This document shows, in pieces, positions 25,801-33,715 of a stretch of 64,000 nt of DNA. The translations under genes and the position numbers were made by a program. Where the stretch lies: contig NZ_CP039691.1 in assembly GCF_005145045.1 (NCBI RefSeq), positions 1,810,001-1,874,000 of the forward strand, read 5' to 3'. Source of the DNA: Agrobacterium larrymoorei (GTDB lineage Bacteria; Pseudomonadota; Alphaproteobacteria; Rhizobiales; Rhizobiaceae). The notes below the pieces were generated by a model that saw nothing but the letters and a program-made list of their open reading frames with translations, was not told where the DNA came from and did not search any database. Within the stretch, counting starts at the first letter, position 1; the number at the start of each line of letters is the position of its first letter.

Positions 25801-28800
25801 CGACAGCCGCGCAATGGCCATTGATATGGCGCTGTCCACCGCTGAAGAGCGGATCGCCGAGACGCTCGATACCCGTGCCTCCGCCATCACCAATGCGGTG
25901 TCCGGTGTAGAGAACCGCTTGGCCGAAACGCTCGATAGCCGCACCAGCGCTCTCAGCAGCGTGGTATCCGGCGTAGAAGAGCGGATCGCAGAAACCCTCG
26001 ATGCCCGCACCGCTGCGCTCAGCACTGCCATTTCCGGCGTCGAAAGCCGCATTGCAGACACCATCGACAGCCGCGCGCACGCGCTGACCGATGCCGTCAA
26101 CGGCGTAGAAGAACGCATTGCCGATGCGTTGGACAGCCGCACCATGGCGATCAACATTGCTTTCTCCAGTGCCGAAGAGCGTCTGGCGGAAACGCTGGAC
26201 AGCCGCACGACCGCCCTCACCGGCGCAGTTTCGGGCGTCGAAGAACGCCTGGCCGATACGCTCGACAGCCGCACCATGGCCATCGACATGGCAATTTCCT
26301 CGGCGGAAGAGCGTCTTGTCGAAACACTGGATGGCCGCACGTCCACCATCGCGCAGACGGTTGCCGGTGCCGAAGAACGTCTGGCCTCCACCGCAAACAC
26401 CATTCAGGAAGCTCTTTCCGTCGGCCACCTGCGTCTCGATACGATGCTTGGTGTACAGGCAGATGCCATCACCCGCACGGTAGAGCGCAACGGCGACCTT
26501 ATCGAGCAGACGGTAACGACGGCCGCCAACCGCATCGAAACAGCAATCGAAGGTGGCGCAGGTCGCTTCTCGGAAACGATGGAAAGCGGCGTTTCGCGCA
26601 TCGAAACCAATCTGGTCTCCTCGCATGAGACGCTGCGCAACACGCTGGATCAGCATCACGGCGCTTTCTCGGAAACTCTCGGCTCCGCGCAGGAGCGTCT
26701 GGGCGATCTTCTTTCCGAACAGGCAATGTCCATCGGCACGACAATCGCGTCCAGCGCCAGCATGCTGGAAATGTCGCTGGAAACCCAGCAGGAAGCGTTG
26801 CAGCGCGCCATCGACACCAGCGGTTCCACGCTCGAGGAACGTCTGCGAAGCAGCGCTGGCGAAATTGCCAACAAGATTGGCGATGCCGCTCGCGAAATCG
26901 GCGGCGCGGCAGACGCCCTCTCCTCCCGCGTCGAGCTTTCGGTCAGCGCCGTATCCACGCGTCTCGACGAGACCGGCGCACGTTTGGAAACCAATATCGA
27001 CGCACTGCATGGCCGCATCCAGTCCGACCTCGGCAATGTCAACGCTTCCATCGATGATGCGACGCGCAAGATCGCCGATACGCTGGATGGCCGGACAGCC
27101 GATTTCGTTCGCTCCAGCGATGACGCGACCCAGAAGATCGCAGGCGTGTTCGACAGCGGCACGGCGCGCATCGATGAGCGTCTCGGCACCATGGACCGCG
27201 CCCTCAATATCGGCCTTGAAAACGTCAACCGCACGATCGAAGGCAAGGCCACCGGCCTCGCTCTCAGCCTGCGCGATGCCGTGGTCAACGCCACACAGAG
27301 CATGGACAGCGAAGCGCTTCGCTCTACCGAGCTTCTGGCCAAGACCGGTTCCGATTTTGCCGAGCAGGTCAAATCCCGCAACGAAGAGTTCACCCGCTCC
27401 ATCGAGCAGCGTTCGGACGAGATCGTTGGTCGCATTTCCGATGCGCAGAACCGTCTCTCCGGCCAGGCTGCCGCCGTGGCGCAGACCTTCTCGGAAGCAG
27501 GAAACGCCATCGTCAACAAGGTGGCGGAGGCGGAAGCCGTCGTTCGCTCGCAGGTCGGCGTGATTTCGGAAACGCTGACGGGCGTCGAAAGCGCGCTCGA
27601 TGCACGCGGCGAATCCATCCGCTCCACCCTCGACACCCGCACCCGCGAACTCAACTCGATGCTCGCAAGCCGCTCTGCGGAACTGTCCCGCCTCATCGAA
27701 GAGAAGGCCAAGCCAATCGTCAACGAATATGCGACGATCGGCCAGAATGCTGCGGAAAAGATCGTCACCGCCGCGCAGCAGAGCGCAAGCCTGCTGGCCG
27801 AAAGCAACAGCGGCATGGTGGAAATGGTGGAGCAGGCCATTGGCGATTACGCCAGAGCAGGCAGCGATGCCGCCAACAAGCTGGTTGCCGCAACACGCCA
27901 GAGCACCGACATGCTCTCGCAGACGCATGCCAACATTGCTGACGTCGTTACCGGCGCCACGGACAACCTCAACGTTGCCGTTGCCCGTGCCACGCAGGAA
28001 TTCAAGCAGGCGGACGCATCCCTCAATACGGCTGCTACCACCTTCTCCGAATCCGCGTCGCGCGCTTCCGACATGGTTTCCAGCTCCAGCCGCCTGCTGG
28101 AAAACAAGATCGACCGTCTTGCGAATATTTCCGGCCAGACGCTGTCTCAGGTCGCTGGTATCGTCAGCCGCTTCGACGAGCATTCCACGGTCCTGTCTCA
28201 GGCATCCGAGCTTCTGAGCGCCGCCCAGAACACGCTGGTCGGCACTTTGGAAGAACGCCAGGAAGCGCTCCGTACCCTCTCCGTCGGTCTGCTGAAGCGT
28301 TCGGAAGAAATCGAAGGTTCGATGCGCGGCGTGATGAGCGTCGTGGAGCAGACGCTTGGCGAAGCGGAACAGCGTTCCGCAGCGGTCGCCGGCAATCTGC
28401 GCCAGAACCTCAACTCTTCCTTCGAAGATATCGGTCGCTCGCTGGATGAAACCGAGCAGCGCGCCAAGTCTGCCGCCCAGAATATGCGTGGCTCGCTGCT
28501 TTCCGCTGGTCAGGATGCGACACGCGCCATTGAAGGCACCATGGCGGATGCGCAGAAATACTCCGACGAGCTGGTCAATCGCCTGCGCGGCGGCGTCGCC
28601 TCCTCGCTCTCGGATGTCGATAACCTCATCGGCTCCGCGACGGATAAGTCGAACGCGGCAGCAGCCGTGATGCGTGAGACACTTCGCGATGCCGTGGAAG
28701 AGGCCGTTGCCCGCTTTGCCGGTGCCACGGACGAAATCCGCCGCTCCAGCCACGATATCCGCAAGGAACTGGATTCAACCCGCGCCGAACTGAAGCGTGG

Positions 28801-29653
28801 CGCCTTCGACCTGCCTGAAGAAGCCAAGGAAAGTGCCGCAGCCATGCGCCGCGCCGTTTCCGAACAGATCAAGGCCTTGCAGGACATCTCGCAGCTGGTC
28901 GGTCGCTCCACGCAGCAGCTGGAAATTTCCGAACCGGCAGCACGCGCCATCGCGGCCACCAAGCCTCCGGTTGCCCCGCAGCAGCCGCGTGTCGAGACGA
29001 GAGCACAGCCGGTGACAGCCGCTGTTCCGCCCGCCGTGGCTGCATCCGCGCCGCCCTCCGTCGCGGCTCCACGGCCTGCTGCCTCGCAGCAACCAACAGC
29101 TCCGGTCATTCGCAACAACCCGTCGTTTGAGAACCGTGCTGTTCCGCCGCAGGCCGGTTTGTCCGCGCCTGTCCAGCGCCGGGAAGAAGGCGGTGGCTGG
29201 ATCAGCGATCTGCTGCGCGGTGCATCTGAAGCACCTGCACAGGCAGCCCCCGCTCCGCGTCAGGCAGCCGAACCGCAGACCCGCGCTGGCGACACCCGCA
29301 ACCCGCGCCACATGGTCGAGTCGCTGAACTCGCTCTCTGTCGATATCGCCCGCGCCATCGATCACGATGCCTCCGTGGAACTGTGGCGCCGCTACCAGCG
29401 CGGCGAGCGCGACGTCTTCACTCGCCGCCTCTACACGCTGAAGGGCCAGCAGACATTCGATGAGATCAAGCGCAAATACGAGCGCGAGTCCGAATTCCGC
29501 ACCGCCGTCGATCGCTACATCGCGGACTTCGAAAAGCTCCTGGCCGACGTTGCCCGCACCGACCGCGACCGCACGGTAACCCAGTCCTACCTCACCTCGG
29601 ACACAGGCAAGGTCTACACCATGCTCGCCCACGCCGCGGGACGATTCAGCTGA
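22898..29653 (+). CDS. gpr: Giant apolipoprotein-like polar growth protein, GPR/RgsE type
   Basis: A 2251-residue protein matching the Growth Pole Ring protein of Agrobacterium tumefaciens (RgsE in Sinorhizobium), which forms a ring at the growing pole and is needed for unipolar growth and rod shape. A basic, Pro/Gln-rich N-terminus of about 110 residues is followed by two transmembrane helices (about 115-135 and 145-172), then nearly 1800 residues of predicted amphipathic helix. Residues about 630-1165 contain some 24 contiguous 22-residue repeats. A Pro/Ala-rich linker lies near 2020-2125, and a compact C-terminal domain ends the chain (VELWRRYQRGERDVFTRRLY). ATG at 22898 has GAGG nine bases upstream. 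The described Agrobacterium protein is about 2100 residues, so this one is slightly longer. Confidence 0.9.
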   Translation: MANNKISDSIDETAFQALEDALQLGAYENQPEPRKRSTPKPSEARVPEKNRPRQSEQQPQPQSQPAAQQPPRATADQQSRAAALEAANDGNKRSPAMILRSLEAGSMTGALRNASIVSVLWAVAGAGLAHVIYGSQIWNVGSLAELFAIPGLMAIMIGVIVPIMLFFAFAIMMARAKDLRNAARSMAEVALRLAEPETIASERIMSVGQAVRREVSAMNDGIERTIARATELETLVHSEVNALERSYADNELRVRSLVQELSAERDAIVSHAERIRSSIFGAQEQLKEELSIVGEEISMRLATSGEAFASMIDTRSAALLEKSRASTEAMGTLIAAKTENLLSALNSSGAALNNEFDIRLHDLSNTFGERGRLLLEQFAVHADTLSSGAENLNKSMDERTRLLNDTLSKRTLELSQNIDRGQEVIGGSLDTVLDQLSATLEEKGLSFRQSLQSTADDAIMDLDLRSGLFEEKLQATVGVVNTAFDERVAEFASAFDQRAGSLDSKLMESLARINETVAGGTDSLNGILNSNIDRLSTALTDQSFALATALGTGQEMLESSLETRTRELTDALGARTNEITSAISNTHEKIDAVMTERSAALFGALSDSQERFDTALASRSEAIAGSVSGTAERLAELLDERAAAINSVVADVERRLAETLETRAAAITGAVAGVEDRIADTLDSRTAALSNVVSGVEDRIADTLESRTAALAGVVSGVEERIADTLDSRTMAIDMAFSTAEERLSETLDSRTSALTGAVSGIEERIADTLDSRTMAIDMAFSGAEERIAETLDSRTAALNSVVSGVEERIADTLDSRTMAIDMAFSGAEERIAETLDSRTAALNSVVSGVEERIADTLDSRTMAIDMAFSGAEERIAETLDTRTAALGTVVSGVEDRIAETLESRTAALSNVVSGVEERIADTLDSRTMAIDMAFSSAEERLSETLESRTSALTSAVSGVEERIADTLDSRAMAIDMALSTAEERIAETLDTRASAITNAVSGVENRLAETLDSRTSALSSVVSGVEERIAETLDARTAALSTAISGVESRIADTIDSRAHALTDAVNGVEERIADALDSRTMAINIAFSSAEERLAETLDSRTTALTGAVSGVEERLADTLDSRTMAIDMAISSAEERLVETLDGRTSTIAQTVAGAEERLASTANTIQEALSVGHLRLDTMLGVQADAITRTVERNGDLIEQTVTTAANRIETAIEGGAGRFSETMESGVSRIETNLVSSHETLRNTLDQHHGAFSETLGSAQERLGDLLSEQAMSIGTTIASSASMLEMSLETQQEALQRAIDTSGSTLEERLRSSAGEIANKIGDAAREIGGAADALSSRVELSVSAVSTRLDETGARLETNIDALHGRIQSDLGNVNASIDDATRKIADTLDGRTADFVRSSDDATQKIAGVFDSGTARIDERLGTMDRALNIGLENVNRTIEGKATGLALSLRDAVVNATQSMDSEALRSTELLAKTGSDFAEQVKSRNEEFTRSIEQRSDEIVGRISDAQNRLSGQAAAVAQTFSEAGNAIVNKVAEAEAVVRSQVGVISETLTGVESALDARGESIRSTLDTRTRELNSMLASRSAELSRLIEEKAKPIVNEYATIGQNAAEKIVTAAQQSASLLAESNSGMVEMVEQAIGDYARAGSDAANKLVAATRQSTDMLSQTHANIADVVTGATDNLNVAVARATQEFKQADASLNTAATTFSESASRASDMVSSSSRLLENKIDRLANISGQTLSQVAGIVSRFDEHSTVLSQASELLSAAQNTLVGTLEERQEALRTLSVGLLKRSEEIEGSMRGVMSVVEQTLGEAEQRSAAVAGNLRQNLNSSFEDIGRSLDETEQRAKSAAQNMRGSLLSAGQDATRAIEGTMADAQKYSDELVNRLRGGVASSLSDVDNLIGSATDKSNAAAAVMRETLRDAVEEAVARFAGATDEIRRSSHDIRKELDSTRAELKRGAFDLPEEAKESAAAMRRAVSEQIKALQDISQLVGRSTQQLEISEPAARAIAATKPPVAPQQPRVETRAQPVTAAVPPAVAASAPPSVAAPRPAASQQPTAPVIRNNPSFENRAVPPQAGLSAPVQRREEGGGWISDLLRGASEAPAQAAPAPRQAAEPQTRAGDTRNPRHMVESLNSLSVDIARAIDHDASVELWRRYQRGERDVFTRRLYTLKGQQTFDEIKRKYERESEFRTAVDRYIADFEKLLADVARTDRDRTVTQSYLTSDTGKVYTMLAHAAGRFS
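24786..26390 (+). repeat. About 24 tandem 66-bp units inside the GPR-like gene
   Basis: Each unit encodes 22 residues of the form [A/V]EERIA[D/E]TLDSRT followed by about nine variable residues. Two flavours alternate: one with AALNSVVSGV, one with MAIDMAFSSA before the core. Units differ by synonymous and conservative changes, but some adjacent pairs (around 25200-25520) are nearly identical, which points to recent unit-level duplication or gene conversion. Confidence 0.92.
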
Positions 29654-29681
29654 TTTGACTTGAACGTGAGTTACTAGGATT

Positions 29682-29714
29682 ACGCCCTTGCAGAAATGTG
29701 AGGGCGTTTTTCGT
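29682..29714 (+). terminator. Terminator after the GPR-like gene
   Basis: Stem ACGCCCT / AGGGCGT around a 12-base loop, followed by TTTTC, about 28 bases past the stop codon. Confidence 0.75.
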
Positions 29715-29900
29715 TTAAGGGTCGAGCGTGAAGAGCCGAAAGCCGTTCTGCAACATGCTCTTACTACAGCCCTGGTGGAGGTATCGCGTTCAGTCAAACG
29801 TGTACACGATGTTTATCATTATACTCCGAGCAACAGCTGCCCGGTTAAATTGACTAGCGTTCCTGCAACGTTCAAGTCGGGGTAGCTCAACGGCTTCACT

Positions 29901-30104
29901 CCCTCGACATCATCCTCGGGCTTGACGACTGCTGTCCGGTTTAAACTGAGAGGGTAGTTTAAGGCGAGAACAACTCCCGCACCCGTCACCCCGCACTTGA
30001 TGCGGGGTCCAGCAGACGTGCGTCTGCGCGTCGAAAGAGTCGTTCAGACCAAGGACTTGGTCTGGCTGGATACCGGGTCAAGCCCGGTATGACGGAGGTG
30101 GGGT
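29901..30104. repeat. RIME-like mosaic repeat, right inverted copy
   Basis: Read on the minus strand this region follows 18484-18689 block by block: the CGGGCTTGACCCGG palindrome, CAGACCAAGTCCTTGGTCTG, the GACGCGCAGACG arm, CCCCGCATCAAGTGCGGGG, GTTCTCGCC, CTCAGTTTAAACCGG and GAGGATGATGTCGAG. By eye roughly four fifths of positions match. Part of an 800-base gene-free stretch between the GPR-like gene and popZ. Confidence 0.8.
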
Positions 30105-30206
30105 TGCACCCGTCGCCACCCTGCAGCGAACGCGGTCAAAGCGTGTTCCAACCGGATCTTAAGGATGGAACTGCAATGCATTCAAAGCCTTGCCTCGCAT
30201 CCTCAC

Positions 30207-30356
30207 ATTTAAACCGGACAGCAGTCGAACAAGGCCGAGGATAATGGTCGAAAGTGAACTCGCCGTTTCCTCTCAAGTCTCAGGCTTTGCATGAATGCTT
30301 AAAAACTCAAACTGGACAGCAGGGGGATCAGGCCGAAAACGACGGTCGCGGATTGG
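30207..30356. repeat. Additional module-B copies of the mosaic repeat
   Basis: A direct copy of module B at 30207-30282 starts TTTAAACCGGACAGCAGTCG and ends TCTCAAGTCTC like the 18.6 kb copy. A more diverged third copy at about 30303-30356 begins AACTCAAACTGGACAGCAGG and keeps GACGGTCGCGGATTGG. No gene is seen here. Confidence 0.65.
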
Positions 30357-30400
30357 GTTGACCGCGAGTGAAAGCACCAGTCCCAAACAACCTGAAAAGC

Positions 30401-30437
30401 AAAAGCCGCCGGGGAGATCATCTCCGCGGCGGCTTTT
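30401..30437 (-). terminator. Terminator after popZ
   Basis: Stem AAAAGCCGCCG(C/G)GGAGAT closing on ATCTCC...CGGCGGCTTTT, followed on the minus strand by GCTTTTC. It begins 17 bases after the popZ stop. Confidence 0.85.
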
Positions 30438-30453
30438 ATGTAGCGCCGTTTAC

Positions 30454-31395
30454 TCAGCGACGGGGACCGCGCGCGACGCGCTCGATTTCTTCGCGTACCA
30501 GACGCTCAACCAGTGTCGGCAGATTGTCTTCCAGCCAGTCCTGAAGCATGGGGCGCAACATGTCCTGCGCCATTTCTTCGATGGTGGGGCGCTTCACGCC
30601 GTCGAATACGTCTGCAAGTTCTCCGAAGGATCGGGCGATCTGGGCACCGGCTGCGGCGGAGATCAGGTTCAGCGACAGGGCGCTTTCCTGCTCGATCTTT
30701 TCAGCCACGGCAACAGGTGCTGGCGCGCTCTGCACCGGCTCGATCTTCAGGTCTTCAGTGCGAGGCGCGGGGCTCTCCTCCTCAACAGAACCACGCAGTT
30801 CCAGATTTTCCCAAACGGGAATAGGCTGAGGGGCAGGCACTGGTGCGGTGGGCTGGATGGCTTGAGCCGGAGGATTGAAGGTCGGCATTTCGCGCGGCTG
30901 TGGCGCGGTTGCCGTCATCAGAGGACGAACATCCGTCGGACGCTGTACCGGAGCGGCTCGCTCCGGCTGGAAAGACGATACTGGCGCGGGTGCCGGGGCA
31001 GATTCGACATGGCGCTGTGCGGCAAAGCCCTGAGGGCCGAGCGATGCATTCCGGTCTGCGGCTGCGCGAACGCGGGCGGCGACATCGGCAAGCGACATGC
31101 TCTTTTCTGCGCCACGATCTACAGATGCAGGCTCGCTTCTTTCCGGGAAAGGCGCGAATTCATTTTGCTGGCGCGCGCCGTATCCCTGATTTGCAGCAGG
31201 CGGAACGTGAGCTGGCGGGCTTGCGGCCTCGGCGGCGTAAGCTGCGTCTTCGATTGCGTCCTCATCGTCATAGACCGGAGGCAAATGACCGGAAAAGGCG
31301 TCAGATGTCGCAGGTTCGTTGCTTTCAATGATCCTGCGGATCGATGCCAGAATTTCTTCCATGGATGGTTCACGCGCTACACTCGGCTGAGCCAT
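30454..31395 (-). CDS. popZ: Polar organizing protein PopZ (DUF2497)
   Basis: A 313-residue PopZ, the intrinsically disordered hub that self-assembles at a cell pole; in Agrobacterium it marks the new pole. The N-terminal client-binding helix is SMEEILASIRRIIESNE at residues 11-27. A long Pro/Ala/Glu-rich disordered region spans about 30-235, and the C-terminal oligomerisation helices carry KRPTIEEMAQDMLRPMLQDW, then LVERLVREEIERVARGPRR. It is longer than the 177-residue Caulobacter protein because of the disordered middle, which is usual in Rhizobiales. pcm lies upstream on the same strand with a terminator between. In many relatives valS follows; here the mosaic repeats and the GPR-like gene follow instead. 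Confidence 0.95.
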   Translation of the reverse strand: MAQPSVAREPSMEEILASIRRIIESNEPATSDAFSGHLPPVYDDEDAIEDAAYAAEAASPPAHVPPAANQGYGARQQNEFAPFPERSEPASVDRGAEKSMSLADVAARVRAAADRNASLGPQGFAAQRHVESAPAPAPVSSFQPERAAPVQRPTDVRPLMTATAPQPREMPTFNPPAQAIQPTAPVPAPQPIPVWENLELRGSVEEESPAPRTEDLKIEPVQSAPAPVAVAEKIEQESALSLNLISAAAGAQIARSFGELADVFDGVKRPTIEEMAQDMLRPMLQDWLEDNLPTLVERLVREEIERVARGPRR

Positions 31396-31544
31396 TTTTT
31401 TCCCCGATTTTCACGTTCAAGACGGAACGGAGCAAAAATACGCATGCCCCGAATCACCTTCAGTGTAGGGCAGCCGTCAGGATAAATGAATCCTCAGGGC
31501 GGGCTCATTGGCGCGATACACAGCTTTATTTCAGCCAAAAGACA

Positions 31545-31570
31545 AATGGCCCGGTCGAAGCCGGGCCATT
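31545..31570 (-). terminator. Terminator after pcm
   Basis: Perfect stem AATGGCCCGG / CCGGGCCATT with a six-base loop, followed on the minus strand by TGTCTTTT. It separates pcm from popZ transcription. Confidence 0.75.
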
Positions 31571-31595
31571 GAAATCATGCGAAATAACCGCTTGA

Positions 31596-32267
31596 TCAGA
31601 AAACGAATTCTTTTGCCTTGGCAAAACCGGGCAGCGGCTTCAGCGATGCATTGAAGGAAGTGGCAGCAGAAACGCCCTTACCGTCGCGACGGTAAACCGT
31701 AACTTTCGCCGCGTTGCCATAGCCAACGACGGCGATCAGGCGGCCGCCATCGACAAGCTGGTCGAGGAGAGCCGCAGGCACTTCCTCAACCGCGCCATTG
31801 ACGAAGATAACGTCGTAAGGCGCCTGTGCGGCATGGCCCTTGTCGAGTTCGCCCACCACGGTCACGATATTGTCGTAGCCAAGCGATGCAAGCGTTTCGC
31901 TTGCCTTTGCGGAAAGCTCCTCATCGCTTTCGAGTGAAACGACGGAACCGGCGAGATGTGACAGGACCGCCGAAACGTAACCGGTTGCGCCACCCACTTC
32001 GAGAACGAGATCGTCCTTGGTGATGGCGACCAGCTGCAGCATCTTGGCAATCGGAGAAGCCTTCAAAAGGTAACGCGCCGGGCGGCCATCCTTGGCGGGA
32101 CAGATCTGCAGATCTTCATCCACATAGGCCACCTGCTTGACGCCTTCTGGAACGAAAGCTTCACGCGGCACGGCGATAAATGCCTTGAGCACCGAATGCG
32201 ATGTCACATCGGTCGTGCGCAACTGGCCATCCACCATTTTCGCGCGTGCGTTTTCGAAATCCATCAT
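31596..32267 (-). CDS. pcm: Protein-L-isoaspartate O-methyltransferase family protein
   Basis: A 223-residue SAM-dependent methyltransferase of the PCMT family, which repairs isoaspartyl damage in proteins. PREAFVPEG near residue 40 is the family block, and motif I reads VLEVGGATGYVSAVLS instead of the classical G-x-G-x-G, a feature of this alphaproteobacterial subgroup. The acidic end of strand two (VSLESDEE) is present. ATG at 32267 has GAAGG seven bases upstream; a longer frame upstream is not supported. In rhizobial genomes I know, tolC often separates this gene from popZ; here it does not. Activity on isoaspartate specifically is inferred from the family. Confidence 0.88.
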   Translation of the reverse strand: MMDFENARAKMVDGQLRTTDVTSHSVLKAFIAVPREAFVPEGVKQVAYVDEDLQICPAKDGRPARYLLKASPIAKMLQLVAITKDDLVLEVGGATGYVSAVLSHLAGSVVSLESDEELSAKASETLASLGYDNIVTVVGELDKGHAAQAPYDVIFVNGAVEEVPAALLDQLVDGGRLIAVVGYGNAAKVTVYRRDGKGVSAATSFNASLKPLPGFAKAKEFVF

Positions 32268-32448
32268 GTCGTCTTCGCCTTCAACTAAAAGCCCAAGCGG
32301 AAACAGGATATGCCCGCTTTTTACCAATCGTCTTAATTGGCTCTGTCCCCGCTTTCAAGCACAAGCGTCGTCTTGGCCCAAGAAAAAGAGGCCGCGTTGC
32401 GCGCCCGCCCCGCTGGGGTTCTGCTGTACCTCATATTCTACAGAAACG

Positions 32449-32474
32449 GGAACCTTTTTACCCGCCTAATCATT
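32449..32474 (+). promoter_or_regulatory. Near-consensus general stress promoter
   Basis: GGAAC at 32449-32453 and CATT at 32471-32474 with 17 bases between. One mismatch from CGTT; the two invariant Ts are kept. It lies 40 bases before the DUF3309 start. Confidence 0.45.
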
Positions 32475-32514
32475 GAAGCAAAACAGAAATCATCATCAAC
32501 GGCTGGAGGCAAAC

Positions 32515-32667
32515 ATGCTCGGCACAATCCTCGTAATTCTCCTGATTTTGTTTCTTATTGGCGCCCTTCCGAGCTGGGGCTACCACAATTACGGCTACGG
32601 CCCATCGGGCGGCCTGGGCCTCGTTCTCGTGATCGTACTCGTCCTCGTCCTGCTTGGACGAATTTAA
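32515..32667 (+). CDS. DUF3309 small membrane protein
   Basis: A 50-residue protein made of two hydrophobic segments (LGTILVILLILFLIGALP and LGLVLVIVLVLVLLG) joined by the polar hinge SWGYHNYGYGPSGG. This is the DUF3309 pattern: a helical hairpin in the inner membrane with a Tyr/Gly loop. A strong GGAGG lies six bases before the ATG; longer in-frame starts are unneeded. A near-consensus general-stress promoter lies upstream and a strong terminator follows, so it is an independent unit. The function of the family is unknown; many members are stress-induced. Confidence 0.88.
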   Translation: MLGTILVILLILFLIGALPSWGYHNYGYGPSGGLGLVLVIVLVLVLLGRI

Positions 32668-32673
32668 CGCCTG

Positions 32674-32712
32674 AAAGCCTCACCGTGCCTCTGATGGCCG
32701 GTGAGGCTTTTT
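32674..32712 (+). terminator. Terminator after DUF3309 gene
   Basis: Stem AAAGCCTCACCG / CGGTGAGGCTTT around a 13-base loop, with TTTTT at its end, starting seven bases after the stop codon. Confidence 0.9.
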
Positions 32713-32827
32713 CAAAGAACGTTTTCGTCAACGCACATTTAATCACGGATTTTTCGATCCCTGCCTATTGCGCCCAAAATGGATTCGTTCTAAATGCCCG
32801 CCATCGCTTAGTTTCAAGAGCGTGTGA

Positions 32828-32901
32828 GGCCTCGTGGCGGAGTGGTGACGCAGAGGACTGCAAATCCTTGTACCCCGGTTCAATTCCGGGCGAGGCCTCC
32901 A
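32828..32901 (+). tRNA. tRNA-Cys, anticodon GCA
   Basis: Acceptor stem GGCCTCG / CGAGGCC with encoded CCA, T-loop GTTCAATTC, and anticodon stem AGGACTGCAAATCCTT giving GCA. All arms fold normally. Confidence 0.97.
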
Positions 32902-33016
32902 AATAAATCAACCACATGGATGCAGCGTTACGCGCCTTGATCGACCCATTTCGATGGGTAGATTTGCGACGTCTCTCATTTAACACGTGTAATTTTGTGG
33001 ACGGTTCTACTTGTCA

Positions 33017-33041
33017 GGAACCTGCGCTTCCGCTTTCAGTT
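33017..33041 (+). promoter_or_regulatory. Near-consensus general stress promoter
   Basis: GGAAC at 33017-33021 and AGTT at 33038-33041 with 16 bases between, one mismatch from CGTT. It lies 55 bases upstream of the lipoprotein start. Confidence 0.4.
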
Positions 33042-33096
33042 AATACTCAAAATAACTCTTGCCCGGCGCGATATGCCGAGGTTATTGGAGAGTATC

Positions 33097-33393
33097 ATGA
33101 AAGCCACCCTACCCGTTACCGCTTCCATTCTGGCGCTGGCGCTTGCGGGCTGCACCACCGGAAATGAAATTTCGTCACGCAGCCTCGAGCCCATTCCGGG
33201 GAGCATCACCTATAACGGGCAGCCGCGCACGAAGTTGACCAAGTCGCCGATCGGCAGCACTTACACGCATAATTTCCGCACATGGAACGGCGACCGGGTG
33301 ATCGAGACTTACCAGATCCAGCCGGATCGTTCGGTGAAGATCATCGACCGCCGGATCATCCGTGACTGGATGTTTTTCGGTCGGGACGACTGA
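33097..33393 (+). CDS. Small putative lipoprotein
   Basis: A 98-residue protein with a lipoprotein signal peptide: MKATLPVTASILALALAGC, with lipobox LALAGC and the lipidated cysteine at residue 19. The mature part is short and basic-rich (PIPGSITYNGQPRTKLTKSP, then FRTWNGDRVIETYQIQPDRS) and looks like a small beta domain. GGAGAG lies four to five bases before the ATG; earlier in-frame starts would ruin the signal peptide. It should be anchored in the outer or inner membrane of the envelope. I recognise no named family. A near-consensus stress promoter lies upstream. Confidence 0.8.
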   Translation: MKATLPVTASILALALAGCTTGNEISSRSLEPIPGSITYNGQPRTKLTKSPIGSTYTHNFRTWNGDRVIETYQIQPDRSVKIIDRRIIRDWMFFGRDD

Positions 33394-33469
33394 TCGAAAA
33401 TCCAGTCGTTGAATGCTGAAGCCAATCGGTTTAGAGGCTGCTCAACGAATTGAGCAGTTGGAAGACCTG

Positions 33470-33715
33470 ATGCATACGAAATGGAGCAAGCCGGTACTCG
33501 TCGCCTTTGAGGAGCCCGGCAATTACACGAGCATCGACACGACTCAGGCCGCCTCCTGGGCGATGATCGAAGACTGGCCGGTGGAAGATGGCGATGCGCT
33601 TGACCAGGCTTTGCTGGTCTGTGCCGCTGTCGGTTCGGGCAAAAAGAAGCCGGAAGATGCGCGCAAAGCCTTTGTCGCTGCGGCACTGGAAGCGGGCCTC
33701 GATTTCAAGGCATAA
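33470..33715 (+). CDS. DUF982 protein
   Basis: An 81-residue acidic protein of the DUF982 family, which is expanded in rhizobia. The pattern W.KPV.V, then a central A..L.DWP followed by A...A..AC..A..G....E.AR..FV.AA.EA, is typical. GGAAG lies shortly before ATG 33470; an upstream ATG at 33413 has no ribosome binding site and would add 19 residues that are not part of the family. It follows the lipoprotein gene by 76 bases on the same strand and may be co-transcribed. The molecular function of DUF982 is unknown. Confidence 0.8.
   Translation: MHTKWSKPVLVAFEEPGNYTSIDTTQAASWAMIEDWPVEDGDALDQALLVCAAVGSGKKKPEDARKAFVAAALEAGLDFKA

Noticed and set aside
24786..26390. CRISPR-like array
   Set aside because: The 66-bp units are in frame, encode a conserved 22-residue helix repeat, have no spacers, and lie within one long gene. 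No cas genes are present.
24556..28753. Two very long minus-strand open frames (615 and 1060 codons) opposite the GPR-like gene
   Set aside because: They arise from the repeat composition and codon bias of the plus-strand gene. They have low-complexity Ser/Arg or Ala/Gly-rich products, no ribosome binding sites, and mirror the 66-bp repeat.
29688..29885. 65-codon open frame after the GPR-like gene
   Set aside because: It starts inside the GPR terminator, has no ribosome binding site and runs up to the mosaic repeat.
30295..31485. 396-codon plus-strand open frame over popZ
   Set aside because: Opposite strand of PopZ, which has both diagnostic ends. The plus-strand product is Cys/Arg-rich and begins in repeat DNA.
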